Source: Candidatus Ozemobacteraceae bacterium (lineage in GTDB: Bacteria; Muiribacteriota; Ozemobacteria; Ozemobacterales; Ozemobacteraceae). Taken from it: 64,000 nucleotides of DNA. A program made the translations under genes and the position numbers. The stretch lies in NCBI GenBank assembly GCA_035373905.1, contig DAOSOK010000007.1:62001-126000 (forward strand). The letters are read 5' to 3'. This document shows positions 25,921 through 33,706 of the stretch, piece after piece; position 1 is the stretch's first letter, and the number at the start of each line of letters is the position of its first letter. The notes below the pieces were generated by a model. It was given only the letters and a program-made list of their open reading frames with translations. It searched no databases and was not told the DNA's origin.

Positions 25921-27991
25921 GCTGTGCTTCCTCGGCCTCGCTTTCCTTTTTCATCTGGTCCAGCGACATTCTCGCCGCCCGTCGGACGTCGCGGGAAGGG
26001 TCGCTTTCCATCATCTTGTTCAAGGCGAAAAAGATCTCCGCCTTCCGGCCGAACCCCGGCAGCGCTTTCGCTACCGAGTATCGGACGTCCTCGGACGGGT
26101 CCTGCAGCTTCAGGAGGTTGTCGAGGGTTTCCGGATCGCGCCTCTTGCCGAGAGCCGCAACGGCGCAGGACCGTACATACTCATGTTTGTCGTTCAACGC
26201 CTCGAGCAGGAGGACGCCGGCTTCCATCCCGGCGAAATCTCCGAGGGCGTTCGCCGCGCAGCCGCGGACGTTGGGGCTTTCATGTCTGAGAGCCGCCTCG
26301 AGTTTCTCGATCGAGTCGCCGCCCCCGAGTTCCAACTGAAGGCTGCTGAATTTGCTCGACGCGTCACCGCTCTGGCGCTCTTTCGGCTTTGCCGGACCGG
26401 GTGCCGGTTCGAGGGGCGGAATGTTTCCAAGCTTGTCCTGCGCCTGGAACCAGGCGATCAACTCCTGGTCGAGCCGCCGCGAGGCCTCGATCAGGTCGTC
26501 CAGCACGTCGACGTCGTCGACGGTCATCAGGGCCAGAGAGGCCTTGTAACTTGTTTCGGAGTCGGGATCCCGGAGGGCCTTCCTGAGGAGTTCGACGGCG
26601 CTCTCGTTCTTGATCTGGGACACCACGTCGATGAGAGCACGCTTGAACCGGGCGTTTGCCGTGTCGAGCCGCCTGTCGAGCTCGGCGATGACGTCTTCTC
26701 CGCCGAGACCACCGAGGGCTTTGCCGACCGAGAAACGAACCACTTCGCTGCCGTCGTCGATCTTGCCGAGCAGGGCCTCCATGGCGCGCTTGTCACCGAT
26801 CGTTCCGAGGGCGTAGGCCACCGAGGAGCGCACGAACTCGTTGTCGTCGTTCAACGCCTCGATCAGGGCGCCCACGGTTTTCTCGTCGCGCATATTGCTC
26901 AAAGCGGCGGCGGCCGAGTATCTGACCGCGACGTTCTCGTCCTTCAGGGCCTTCAGGAGCGGCGCGCCGGCGCGCTCGTCGCCCGAGTCGCCGAGGGCTT
27001 CGGCGGCAAGATACCTGACCGACTCGACCTCATACGGGTTCTGGAGCGCCTCGACGAGGGTCGGGACGACCTCCGGATCGTGGATGCCGATCGCGGCTTT
27101 CGCGGCCATTTTCCGGAGCTGCTGATCGTTATCCTTGAGCCCCTTCATGACGAGATCGCGCCTGGGAATCGGCGTGCCGTCGGCCTGGAAATACTCCTTC
27201 GGCAACAGGTCGATCTTGAAGACGGTGAGTTCCCGGTATTTGAAGGGATTCGCCTCGGGAATGACGGCCAGGTCTCGCGATTCGCTTCCCTCGCCTTTTT
27301 CGGCGTCCCTGCGCGCGCCCCTGGAAACGGCATCGCCGGAAAATCCCGAAGCCTCGATTTCCTGAAGGAGCCGGATATCGTTCCTGTGCGTGATTTCGAG
27401 CAGGGGTTCGATGCCCCGGGGGTCACCGATCCGGCCCAGTGCCTCGGCGGCGGCGGCCGATATCGCGGGATCGGGTTCGTAGAGAACCTCGATCAGGGTC
27501 GGCACGGCTTCGGTGAGCGTCAGCTCTGCCGCCCGCCGGATCGCGAGAAGTCGCTCCTGAACGGGCATCGAAAAACTTCCGATGATGAGCGGAAGCTCTT
27601 CGGGTCCTGCAACCCTCGCCGGAGGGACCGGGGAACCGGGTTTCCCCGGAGTCGCTCCGCCCGTCGCGAACCCTTCCGGTTCATGAGACAGCGGCGGCGG
27701 CCCCGAGGCAGGCTCCGGCGGAGCCTGGGCGGGTTGCGGTGATTCCTGTGGCGGTCCGAAGCCGGACGATGCACCTCCCCTCGCCTGGGGCGGGGGCTCG
27801 AAAAAGGATTTGCGCGGTTCTTCCGGCCGCTTCGTCTCCGGCCGCGGTTCCGGTTCGGGAGGGGCCGTTTCCTGCCGCAATGCCGCCCTGCGACGCAGGT
27901 AGAATCGTATTCCCGCGATCGCCACGAGGACGACCAGCATGGAAAGAATGATCATGTCTATTGCAGGCATCATCTTCAAGTATCGGTCCAT
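25901..27991 (-). CDS. Membrane-anchored HEAT-repeat (PBS-lyase-type) protein
   Basis: 696 aa. N-terminal membrane helix (MIILSMLVVLVAIAGIRFYL), a Pro/Glu/Gly-rich linker of about 100 residues, then about 14 HEAT repeats of the PBS-lyase type to the C-terminus, such as VESVRYLAAEALGDSGDERA and EFVRSSVAYALGTIGDKRA. A gap near 440-480 is Pro-rich. Likely a cytoplasmic protein-interaction scaffold at the membrane. No good ribosome-binding site precedes ATG 27991; ATG 27973 is an alternative. Cotranscribed with the FmdE gene. Confidence 0.83.
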   Translation of the reverse strand: MDRYLKMMPAIDMIILSMLVVLVAIAGIRFYLRRRAALRQETAPPEPEPRPETKRPEEPRKSFFEPPPQARGGASSGFGPPQESPQPAQAPPEPASGPPPLSHEPEGFATGGATPGKPGSPVPPARVAGPEELPLIIGSFSMPVQERLLAIRRAAELTLTEAVPTLIEVLYEPDPAISAAAAEALGRIGDPRGIEPLLEITHRNDIRLLQEIEASGFSGDAVSRGARRDAEKGEGSESRDLAVIPEANPFKYRELTVFKIDLLPKEYFQADGTPIPRRDLVMKGLKDNDQQLRKMAAKAAIGIHDPEVVPTLVEALQNPYEVESVRYLAAEALGDSGDERAGAPLLKALKDENVAVRYSAAAALSNMRDEKTVGALIEALNDDNEFVRSSVAYALGTIGDKRAMEALLGKIDDGSEVVRFSVGKALGGLGGEDVIAELDRRLDTANARFKRALIDVVSQIKNESAVELLRKALRDPDSETSYKASLALMTVDDVDVLDDLIEASRRLDQELIAWFQAQDKLGNIPPLEPAPGPAKPKERQSGDASSKFSSLQLELGGGDSIEKLEAALRHESPNVRGCAANALGDFAGMEAGVLLLEALNDKHEYVRSCAVAALGKRRDPETLDNLLKLQDPSEDVRYSVAKALPGFGRKAEIFFALNKMMESDPSRDVRRAARMSLDQMKKESEAEEAQHGDRNV

Positions 27992-28053
27992 CCGGGGAAT
28001 TTTATTAGTCGACGCCCGTTGCGGTCGGCCGGCGGAGGGTGTAGTACTGGATC

Positions 28054-28623
28054 ATGCACCAGATCGGACAGGTCATCATCGCTGACGACGTGTGGGATAC
28101 GCGTTTCGCCTGCGATCTTTCGGCTTGCAAGGGCTGTTGCTGCGCGATCGGAGACCGCGGCACGCCGATCGACCAGGAAGAGGCCGACAAGCTGGCGACC
28201 CTGTTCCCCATCGTTCAGGGACGACTTTCGAAAGCCTCGATCCAGTTCCTGCGAAACGGCATCTCGGAAACCTACAAGGGGCGACTGTATATCCGGGAAG
28301 TCAGCCGTAACGCCCCCTGCCCGTTCGCGTATCACGGTGCGGAAAACGTGCTGTACTGCTCAATTCATTCCCACTGTCTCGAGGAAGGACTTCCCGTCAC
28401 GAAATGGAAGCCCTTTTGGTGCAGTCTTTTCCCGTTCGTTCTCCAGAAGTCCGGCGACCAGTGGCTTCTGAACCAGTATATCGCCCCCCACTGCCGGTCG
28501 GTCGCAAACGCCCCGCTGATGCTCGATTGGGGTGCGCAACTGCTGGGAGAGTATCTCGGCGAAGCCTGGCGGACCGACCTCAAACGCGAACTCGACAAGG
28601 CGTTCGGCTCGAACCGGGTGTGA
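28054..28623 (+). CDS. DUF3109 family cysteine-rich protein
   Basis: 189 aa. The diagnostic N-terminal motif is present: DTRFACDLSACKGCCC, followed by IGDRGTPIDQEEADKL. More Cys residues occur in NAPCPF, LYCSIHSHCLEEG, FWCSLFPF and APHCRSV, a pattern that suggests metal or Fe-S binding like YkgJ proteins. Function unknown for the family. Divergent from the HEAT-repeat gene with 62 bases between. pspA lies downstream after 222 bases but has its own promoter. Confidence 0.9.
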   Translation: MHQIGQVIIADDVWDTRFACDLSACKGCCCAIGDRGTPIDQEEADKLATLFPIVQGRLSKASIQFLRNGISETYKGRLYIREVSRNAPCPFAYHGAENVLYCSIHSHCLEEGLPVTKWKPFWCSLFPFVLQKSGDQWLLNQYIAPHCRSVANAPLMLDWGAQLLGEYLGEAWRTDLKRELDKAFGSNRV

Positions 28624-28704
28624 CATCGACGCCGCATGTTTTTCCGACCGTGCCTTGGAAATCCGTTCTGATACATGATTTTCTCAGATTCCGCCCACAC
28701 ACGC

Positions 28705-28717
28705 TCTGTGACACAGA
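28705..28717. promoter_or_regulatory. Palindrome TCTGTG-A-CACAGA, candidate enhancer site for pspA
   Basis: A 6-1-6 perfect inverted repeat about 85 bases upstream of the -12 element of the sigma54 promoter, the expected distance for a bacterial enhancer-binding protein such as PspF. Confidence 0.4.
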
Positions 28718-28788
28718 CGACGCACCCTAACGGCCCGTGGTTCTGTTCAAACGGCAGGAATGCCCTTCCAATCGACGTATGAGACACC

Positions 28789-28804
28789 TGGCACTCGAAT
28801 TGCT
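28789..28804 (+). promoter_or_regulatory. sigma54 (-24/-12) promoter of pspA
   Basis: TGGCAC (28789-28794), 5 bases, TTGCT (28800-28804): exact match to the TGGCAC-N5-TTGCW consensus with correct GG/GC spacing. Predicted start about 28815, 31 bases before the pspA ATG. Agrees with the known sigma54/PspF control of pspA in proteobacteria. Confidence 0.85.
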
Positions 28805-28845
28805 GGAATGAAATCGTGATATCAACTTACCAAGGAGGATGGGAT

Positions 28846-29508
28846 ATGGGTATTTTCAAGCGGATTTCACTGATCATCAGGTCGAACATCAACGCACTGA
28901 TCGAGAAAGCGGAAGACCCCGAAAAAATGCTCGACCAGATCATCGCCGACATGAACGAGAACATGCGCGAGATCAAGCTCCAGATCGCCCGCTCGATGAA
29001 GGACGAGAAGCTGCTTGAGCACAAGGTCGAAGAAAACCGGAAGCTGGCCGGCGAGTATGAGAGCAAAGCCATGCTGGCTCTCGAGAAGAACAGTGAAGAC
29101 CTTGCACGCGAGGCGCTGAAGCGCAAGAAATCGTATGCCGACATCACCACGTCGCTCGAAACCGAGCTCGACGAGCAGCGCAAGGCCGTCGAACTGCTCA
29201 AGACCAGCTACAAGGCCCTCGAACTCAAGATCGAGGAAGCGAAGAACAAGCGTCAGGTTCTGCTGAGCCGTCAGAAACGCGCCGAAACCAGGATCGACCT
29301 CAGCGACACGGTCAGCAGCATCAACGAGCAGGCCGACCTGTTCGACGCCTTCGACCGCATGGCCGACAAGGTCGCCAAGACCGAAGCCATGGCCGGCGCC
29401 CTCGCCGAACTCGACAAGGCGACGATCGAGCAGAAGTTCGAGCAGCTCGAAAGCGACCGGTCAATCGACGACGATCTCAAGGCCCTCAAGGAAAAAATGA
29501 AAAAGTAA
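28846..29508 (+). CDS. pspA: Phage shock protein A (PspA/IM30)
   Basis: 220 aa from ATG 28846 with AGGAGG 7 bases upstream; an earlier in-frame start lacks one. MGIFKRISLIIRSNINALIE is the amphipathic N-terminal helix typical of PspA, followed by EDPEKMLDQIIADMNENM and long coiled-coil helices. It binds stressed inner membranes as an ESCRT-III-like oligomer. No C-terminal Vipp1 extension. Monocistronic: sigma54 promoter before it, intrinsic terminator after it. Confidence 0.96.
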   Translation: MGIFKRISLIIRSNINALIEKAEDPEKMLDQIIADMNENMREIKLQIARSMKDEKLLEHKVEENRKLAGEYESKAMLALEKNSEDLAREALKRKKSYADITTSLETELDEQRKAVELLKTSYKALELKIEEAKNKRQVLLSRQKRAETRIDLSDTVSSINEQADLFDAFDRMADKVAKTEAMAGALAELDKATIEQKFEQLESDRSIDDDLKALKEKMKK

Positions 29509-29545
29509 CCGCCCCAACGACCACCGTCATTTCAGGGAATTACCT

Positions 29546-29617
29546 CTCAGCGTTTCCGCGTCTCTCCGATAAGCGTTTTCCCGCTTATCACCGAGACGCA
29601 GAAACGCTGAGATTTTT
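29546..29617 (+). terminator. Long-stem intrinsic terminator of pspA
   Basis: Two 30-base arms (29546-29575 and 29582-29611) match at 26 of 30 positions around a short loop, the outer part being CTCAGCGTTTC / GAAACGCTGAG, followed by ATTTTT. Much longer than a usual terminator; it may derive from a dispersed repeat. Confidence 0.8.
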
Positions 29618-29628
29618 CCGGGAGGGTG

Positions 29629-30120
29629 TCAGCGGATGACGGGCTTGATTGAGACGGGCGGCTTGCGTTCGGGAAAATTCAATTCGTCGACGCGTGCAAA
29701 GTATTCTTTTGCGAGGTCCGGCTGTTTGAGCTGGAGGAGAATCTCGCCAGCCCAGTAGTACAGTTCGGGGTCTTCAGGCCGCTGATCCATCAACTCACGG
29801 ACGAGGCGAAACGCCTCCTCGTGATAGCCCTTGCTCGAAAGCACATGGCTCAGAAACCATTTCGCGCCCGGGTGGTGCGGATCAACCCGGAGGGTCCGGC
29901 GATACTCCTTGATCGCCTCGTCCTCCATCTGGAGACTGGAATACAGATTTCCGATCTGGAAGCTGTATTCGGGATTGTCCGGCCGCTTCATCCGCATGAA
30001 TTTAAGCCGCTGGAGATACCTCTCGCGATCGTTGTTGACCTCGCCCGTGATTCCCGGGTCACCTGCCAGGATCACCGAGAACGCCGACACGAGGAACGCA
30101 AAGGCCGTCAGCAGCAGCAC
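29629..30120 (-). CDS. Membrane-anchored TPR protein (start uncertain)
   Basis: About 163 aa. A hydrophobic segment (LVLLLTAFAFLVSAFSVILAG) followed by three or four TPR motifs, e.g. YSFQIGNLYSSLQMEDEAIK and ELYYWAGEILLQLKQPDLAK. The frame is open upstream into the kinase gene, but the first plausible standard start after the kinase stop is GTG 30120, which would cut the basic n-region (RAGRAAR). A non-standard ATT or CTG start just at the kinase stop would give a better membrane anchor. Cotranscribed with the kinase. Confidence 0.7.
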   Translation of the reverse strand: MLLLTAFAFLVSAFSVILAGDPGITGEVNNDRERYLQRLKFMRMKRPDNPEYSFQIGNLYSSLQMEDEAIKEYRRTLRVDPHHPGAKWFLSHVLSSKGYHEEAFRLVRELMDQRPEDPELYYWAGEILLQLKQPDLAKEYFARVDELNFPERKPPVSIKPVIR

Positions 30121-30161
30121 CAGTCGCGCCGCGCGCCCGGCTCTCGGAGCAATATCGGGGG

Positions 30162-31802
30162 TCAGAATCCCGAGAGGATGTAGGCCAGCCTGACCACGGT
30201 GATCAGCACCGCGAGATGCATCGCGAAGCGCAGCACGAGAACGATCTTTCCAGCGCTGATACCGACGATCGAACTCACCGTGTTCCTGTACAGCCATCCG
30301 ATCCCTTCCTCGAAAACGTCCGGGTAGAACCAGTCGACAAGCGAAACCCCCACCAGGACGAGAAAAGCAATCTGGTACCCGAGATTTCCAGGCTTCCCTT
30401 TCTTGTCGGAGGTCTGTTCCGGGTTGTCGGTAGAAGGGGGCGTTTTGTTTACGATCGTCGTCTGTTTTCGCAACACTTTTCGAAGCGGATCGAACCTCAG
30501 CAGGCAATGGCACAGGGGGCACGCCAGAGACTCGGGCATGGCGCCGGGCTCGCTCCAGAGAAACGCCTTGAGGCAGTTCGGGCACATGTAGGTCGGCTTC
30601 TGACGGTCTTTCGCCTCCTGGATTTTCTCGCGGCAGAGACGCATCCATTCGAGGACGTTGTCCCTGTCTTCCGGATTGACGACGACGGCCAGAGACGCTT
30701 CGAAAAGGGGAAGCGCGGCCGCGTAGTTTCCGGCCTGGAACTGCTCGCCCGCGTCATTGATGAATTTTTTGAGGCGCTCTTTCGCCCGCTCGTTTTCGGC
30801 CTGAACGAAGTTGGTGAGCGACGGCGGTGCGAGAACGGGAGCGGCGTCGGGGACGGCGGCCGGTCGTTCCGGCTTCCGACCGTCGCCGGAGGCCGGTTCG
30901 CCTCTGTGGGTCTGGAAGCGTTCCAACTCCTCGATGATGACGGCGCAGTTGTCCGGGCGCATGTCGGGATTCAGGTCGAGCATGCGGAAGGTCAGGGTGT
31001 CCCAGTATTGATGGATGGGCTTGTAACAGGACGGCGGCTGGAAGATGCCCAGGGGCAGCAGGCCGCCGGTGAGCATTTCGTACAGGACGACCCCGACGGC
31101 GTAGATGTCGGTCTTGTGCGTTACGGCCTTGGGGTTGATGCGCTGTTCGGGCGACATGTAGTTCTCGGTGCCCATGAACGCGTTGGTCTTCGTCAGCGAC
31201 TGCTGATCGCTCGTCGTTCCGAACTTGCGCGCGAGACCGAAATCCGTGACTTTCACGTTCGCCTGGCGGTCGAACATGATGTTCTCTGGTTTTATATCTC
31301 TATGTATAATACCATGGGCGTGCGCATGGTTGAGAGCGCGAAGGATGCCGAGAGCGATGTCGATGATGCGCCCCTCGGTCAGGCCGCCGTCGCGGATCAC
31401 CTGGCGGAGCGTTCCGCCTTCGACCAGCTCCATGACGAAATACTTGAAGGAAGCGGCGGAGCCCTGGTCGATGACGCGTACGATGTTCGGGTGGTTCAGG
31501 CCGGCCATCAGGGCCATTTCGCGCTCGAACCGTTCGATCAGGTCGGGCGACTCGAGGCTCTCGTGAGTCATGACCTTCAGCGCATAGACGTTGTTCGCCG
31601 GATCGACGGCCGAGTAGACCTGGCCCATGCCGCCCTGGCCCAGAAGCTTCACCAGTCGGTATTTGCCGAGGGTCTCGATGGCCTGCGCCTGCCTCGAATC
31701 GATCTCGTTGGCGCAGTTCGGACAGAAAATCTTGCCCGCGTCAGGCGAATCGAGCACCTCGAAATCGAGTCCGCAGTATTGGCAGATGATCTGCCGTAGC
31801 AT
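30162..31802 (-). CDS. Hanks-type Ser/Thr protein kinase with two zinc ribbons and C-terminal membrane segments
   Basis: 546 aa. N-terminal ribbon CQYC ... CPNC (about 8-34), kinase domain about 45-300 with GQGGMGQVYSA, ALKV, catalytic HRDIKPENIMF, DFGLAR and GTENYMSPEQ. A linker and helical region follow, then a second ribbon CPNC ... CPLC (about 405-430) and two hydrophobic segments at the C-terminus. All catalytic residues are intact. ATG has AGGAG upstream and a TATAAT box about 80 bases away. Followed by a TPR protein. Confidence 0.9.
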   Translation of the reverse strand: MLRQIICQYCGLDFEVLDSPDAGKIFCPNCANEIDSRQAQAIETLGKYRLVKLLGQGGMGQVYSAVDPANNVYALKVMTHESLESPDLIERFEREMALMAGLNHPNIVRVIDQGSAASFKYFVMELVEGGTLRQVIRDGGLTEGRIIDIALGILRALNHAHAHGIIHRDIKPENIMFDRQANVKVTDFGLARKFGTTSDQQSLTKTNAFMGTENYMSPEQRINPKAVTHKTDIYAVGVVLYEMLTGGLLPLGIFQPPSCYKPIHQYWDTLTFRMLDLNPDMRPDNCAVIIEELERFQTHRGEPASGDGRKPERPAAVPDAAPVLAPPSLTNFVQAENERAKERLKKFINDAGEQFQAGNYAAALPLFEASLAVVVNPEDRDNVLEWMRLCREKIQEAKDRQKPTYMCPNCLKAFLWSEPGAMPESLACPLCHCLLRFDPLRKVLRKQTTIVNKTPPSTDNPEQTSDKKGKPGNLGYQIAFLVLVGVSLVDWFYPDVFEEGIGWLYRNTVSSIVGISAGKIVLVLRFAMHLAVLITVVRLAYILSGF

Positions 31803-31882
31803 CAGAAGCTCCTCACGATCGTCACCCCGGCGGTCTTCCCCGCCCGACGGCCACGTCCTCTTCCCTCTGGTCGGTCGGGCCC

Positions 31883-31888
31883 ATTATA
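31883..31888 (-). promoter_or_regulatory. -10 box (TATAAT) for the kinase-TPR operon
   Basis: Perfect TATAAT on the minus strand 81 bases before the kinase ATG; no convincing -35. Confidence 0.5.
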
Positions 31889-31954
31889 CCCGAATATCGG
31901 CATCGATAACACGGCATATTACATAACGCCTTTTCTGCCCTCTCGAATCGTATC

Positions 31955-31969
31955 TTGTCCGGTGGACAA
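31955..31969. promoter_or_regulatory. Palindrome TTGTCC-GGT-GGACAA upstream of the anti-sigma/sigma operon
   Basis: A 6-3-6 perfect inverted repeat 77 bases before the FecR-like ATG. Its right half (TGGACA) could be the -35 of a weak promoter with TATCAT 19 bases further on, so a bound regulator would block transcription; alternatively it is a target of the encoded sigma system. Confidence 0.4.
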
Positions 31970-32045
31970 TTCATTTTTCTGATACCATATCATCCATGAT
32001 GAACCCCAATCCCCCCTCCCGCGTCTCATAGGCGGAGGGCCTGAC

Positions 32046-32936
32046 ATGGACTGCAAGCAATTCAGAAGCATCCTGGAAGCGGCCGACACGCTCGGCGTTC
32101 CGGCGGAATTGAAACAGCACGCCGCAACCTGCGCGTCGTGCGCCAGACTCCTGGAAGCACAGGAACGGATGTCGATCGGCCTCGAGATCAACCGGCGGGC
32201 CGTTCACGCCCCGGATCTCACGGCACGCATCATGCGGCGGGTCGCGCAGGAGAAGCCGGCGGCATCCGATTCCCCCGGCTGGCTCGAGCGTCTGGTCGCA
32301 CTGGTGACCCCGAAGACGGCGTTCGCGTCCTCCGTCTTCTACGTCGCGGCCGGCGTCGTCATCGTCGCCCTCAGCCATGCGGTCATCGACCGCGGCTCGG
32401 AACTCCAGGACCTCCGACGTCACCACGCCTGGCGCATGGTATCGGCCGAGGGACGCATCTCGGGAGCGTCTCCCGACGCGAAGACGAAAGGCGTCGCCTT
32501 CGGCACGCGGCTCGCCTGCGAAGACGGCGCGACCGCACGGGTCGAACTCGGCGACCGGTTCCGGCTTTCCCTGAACGGGGCGAACGCCGTCCTGGCGTCC
32601 GGCCAGGTCGACCTCGAGTCCGGAAGTATCGATGCTGATATCGTTCATGTCCCCAACGCCGTCCCGTTCCTGATCAAAACGCCTCATGCCGACGTCACGG
32701 ACATCGGGACAACGTTCACCGTGACCGTCCTGAACGGCTCGACGACGGTCAGTCTCCGCACGGGCGCGGTTCGGGTCACCTCTTCGGCCACGCACGAGTC
32801 GCGGGAACTGAAACCGTCGGAGAACCTGACGGTCGGTTCCGACGGCTTCGTCCATCCAAAATTCCCTGTATCCAAAGATCCGGCTACGGCCCCGGTTGAT
32901 CCGGATTTCCGAAGAATACAGCCGCCTGACGAATGA
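32046..32936 (+). CDS. FecR-domain anti-sigma factor with ZAS zinc finger
   Basis: 296 aa. The N-terminal anti-sigma zinc motif H-x3-C-x2-C is QHAATCASC (about 27-35). One membrane helix at about 97-117 (SSVFYVAAGVVIVALSHAVI). An extracytoplasmic FecR domain follows, with SAEGRIS, a repeated G-x-R-L pattern, and TPHADVTDIGTTFTVTV. The layout predicts a cytoplasmic sigma-binding end and an external sensing end. GGAGG 8 bases before ATG. The sigma gene overlaps its stop (ATGA); sigma usually precedes its anti-sigma, so the order is inverted. Confidence 0.88.
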   Translation: MDCKQFRSILEAADTLGVPAELKQHAATCASCARLLEAQERMSIGLEINRRAVHAPDLTARIMRRVAQEKPAASDSPGWLERLVALVTPKTAFASSVFYVAAGVVIVALSHAVIDRGSELQDLRRHHAWRMVSAEGRISGASPDAKTKGVAFGTRLACEDGATARVELGDRFRLSLNGANAVLASGQVDLESGSIDADIVHVPNAVPFLIKTPHADVTDIGTTFTVTVLNGSTTVSLRTGAVRVTSSATHESRELKPSENLTVGSDGFVHPKFPVSKDPATAPVDPDFRRIQPPDE

Positions 32937-33523
32937 CCTACGCCCCGAACCATTCCGGTCCTTCCGACGGCGAACTCGTCAGAGAAGCCCTTCGGGGCGA
33001 CGCGCACGCCTTCGAAGCGCTCGTCAGCCGGCACCACCAAGGCGTCTTCCGTTTCCTGTATCATTTCATGGGGAACGCGGCCGACGCCGAGGACATCACC
33101 CAGGAAACGTTTCTGAACATTCACCGCAAGCTGAAGAGCCACAACCCGGCCCAGTCGTTCACCTCCTGGATGATCACGATCGCGCGGAATCTCGCGATCT
33201 CGCATCACAGGCGCCGGATGCCGTCCCCACTCGATCCGGCGCTGCTCGCCGCGGCGATCAAGGACGTCGCCCCCACTCCCGAATCCGAGCTGCTCGCAAA
33301 GGAAGCCGGCGAAGAGGTCCACGCGGCGCTCCAGCGGCTTCCCGAAGAGATCAGGGAAGTCCTCATCATGCGCTATCTCTTGGATATCCCGCTTCAGCAG
33401 GTCGCCGAGATGCTGAACATCCCCGAGGGAACGGCAAAATCCAGGCTGTTCAAAGCCCGCAACGTTCTCCGGGAGCAGATGGAACGCACCCATCACCGTG
33501 CGCTGCAGGCACAATCCGCCTGA
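32933..33523 (+). CDS. ECF-type RNA polymerase sigma factor
   Basis: 196 aa. Region 2 (about 25-90) with AFEALVSRHHQGVFRFLYHF and DAEDITQETFLNIH; region 4 (about 130-180) with LPEEIREVLIMRYLLDIPLQ and EGTAKSRLFKARNVLR. Group 4 sigma with no region 3. Translationally coupled to the upstream FecR/ZAS protein, its likely antagonist. The tail of the transcript carries a MITE-like element. Confidence 0.93.
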   Translation: MTYAPNHSGPSDGELVREALRGDAHAFEALVSRHHQGVFRFLYHFMGNAADAEDITQETFLNIHRKLKSHNPAQSFTSWMITIARNLAISHHRRRMPSPLDPALLAAAIKDVAPTPESELLAKEAGEEVHAALQRLPEEIREVLIMRYLLDIPLQQVAEMLNIPEGTAKSRLFKARNVLREQMERTHHRALQAQSA

Positions 33524-33533
33524 GCGCATTTAT

Positions 33534-33649
33534 GGGGGACGTAATACCAAACTTCCTCGAAAAATCCCCGGCGGCTTGATAAGAGGGTTGGGGTTCTCTG
33601 CGCTTCGACGTCAGAATACGTACATTCCGAATTCGGTATCACGTCCCCC
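33534..33649. mobile_element. MITE-like non-autonomous element
   Basis: 116 bases between terminal inverted repeats GGGGGACGTAATACC (33534-33548) and GGTATCACGTCCCCC (33635-33649), which match at 14 of 15 positions and continue with weaker similarity inward. No coding capacity and no obvious target duplication. It begins 11 bases after the ECF sigma stop. No transposase in the window could mobilise it. Confidence 0.6.
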
Positions 33650-33652
33650 GAA

Positions 33653-33686
33653 AACAACACCCCGGGGAGGTCCCCGGGGTGTTGTT
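33653..33686 (-). terminator. Intrinsic terminator of the heptad-repeat protein gene
   Basis: Perfect 16-base stem AACAACACCCCGGGGA / TCCCCGGGGTGTTGTT with a 2-base loop, 21 bases after the minus-strand stop, followed on that strand by TTTTC. Confidence 0.85.
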
Positions 33687-33706
33687 GTAAAGCACCTGGT
33701 ATTGAA

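Noticed and set aside
25919..27742. 607-aa open frame antisense to the HEAT-repeat gene
   Set aside because: The opposite strand encodes well-formed HEAT repeats; the apparent periodicity here is only their complement.
30216..31799. 527-aa open frame antisense to the Ser/Thr kinase
   Set aside because: The kinase motifs on the minus strand are intact; this frame has none.
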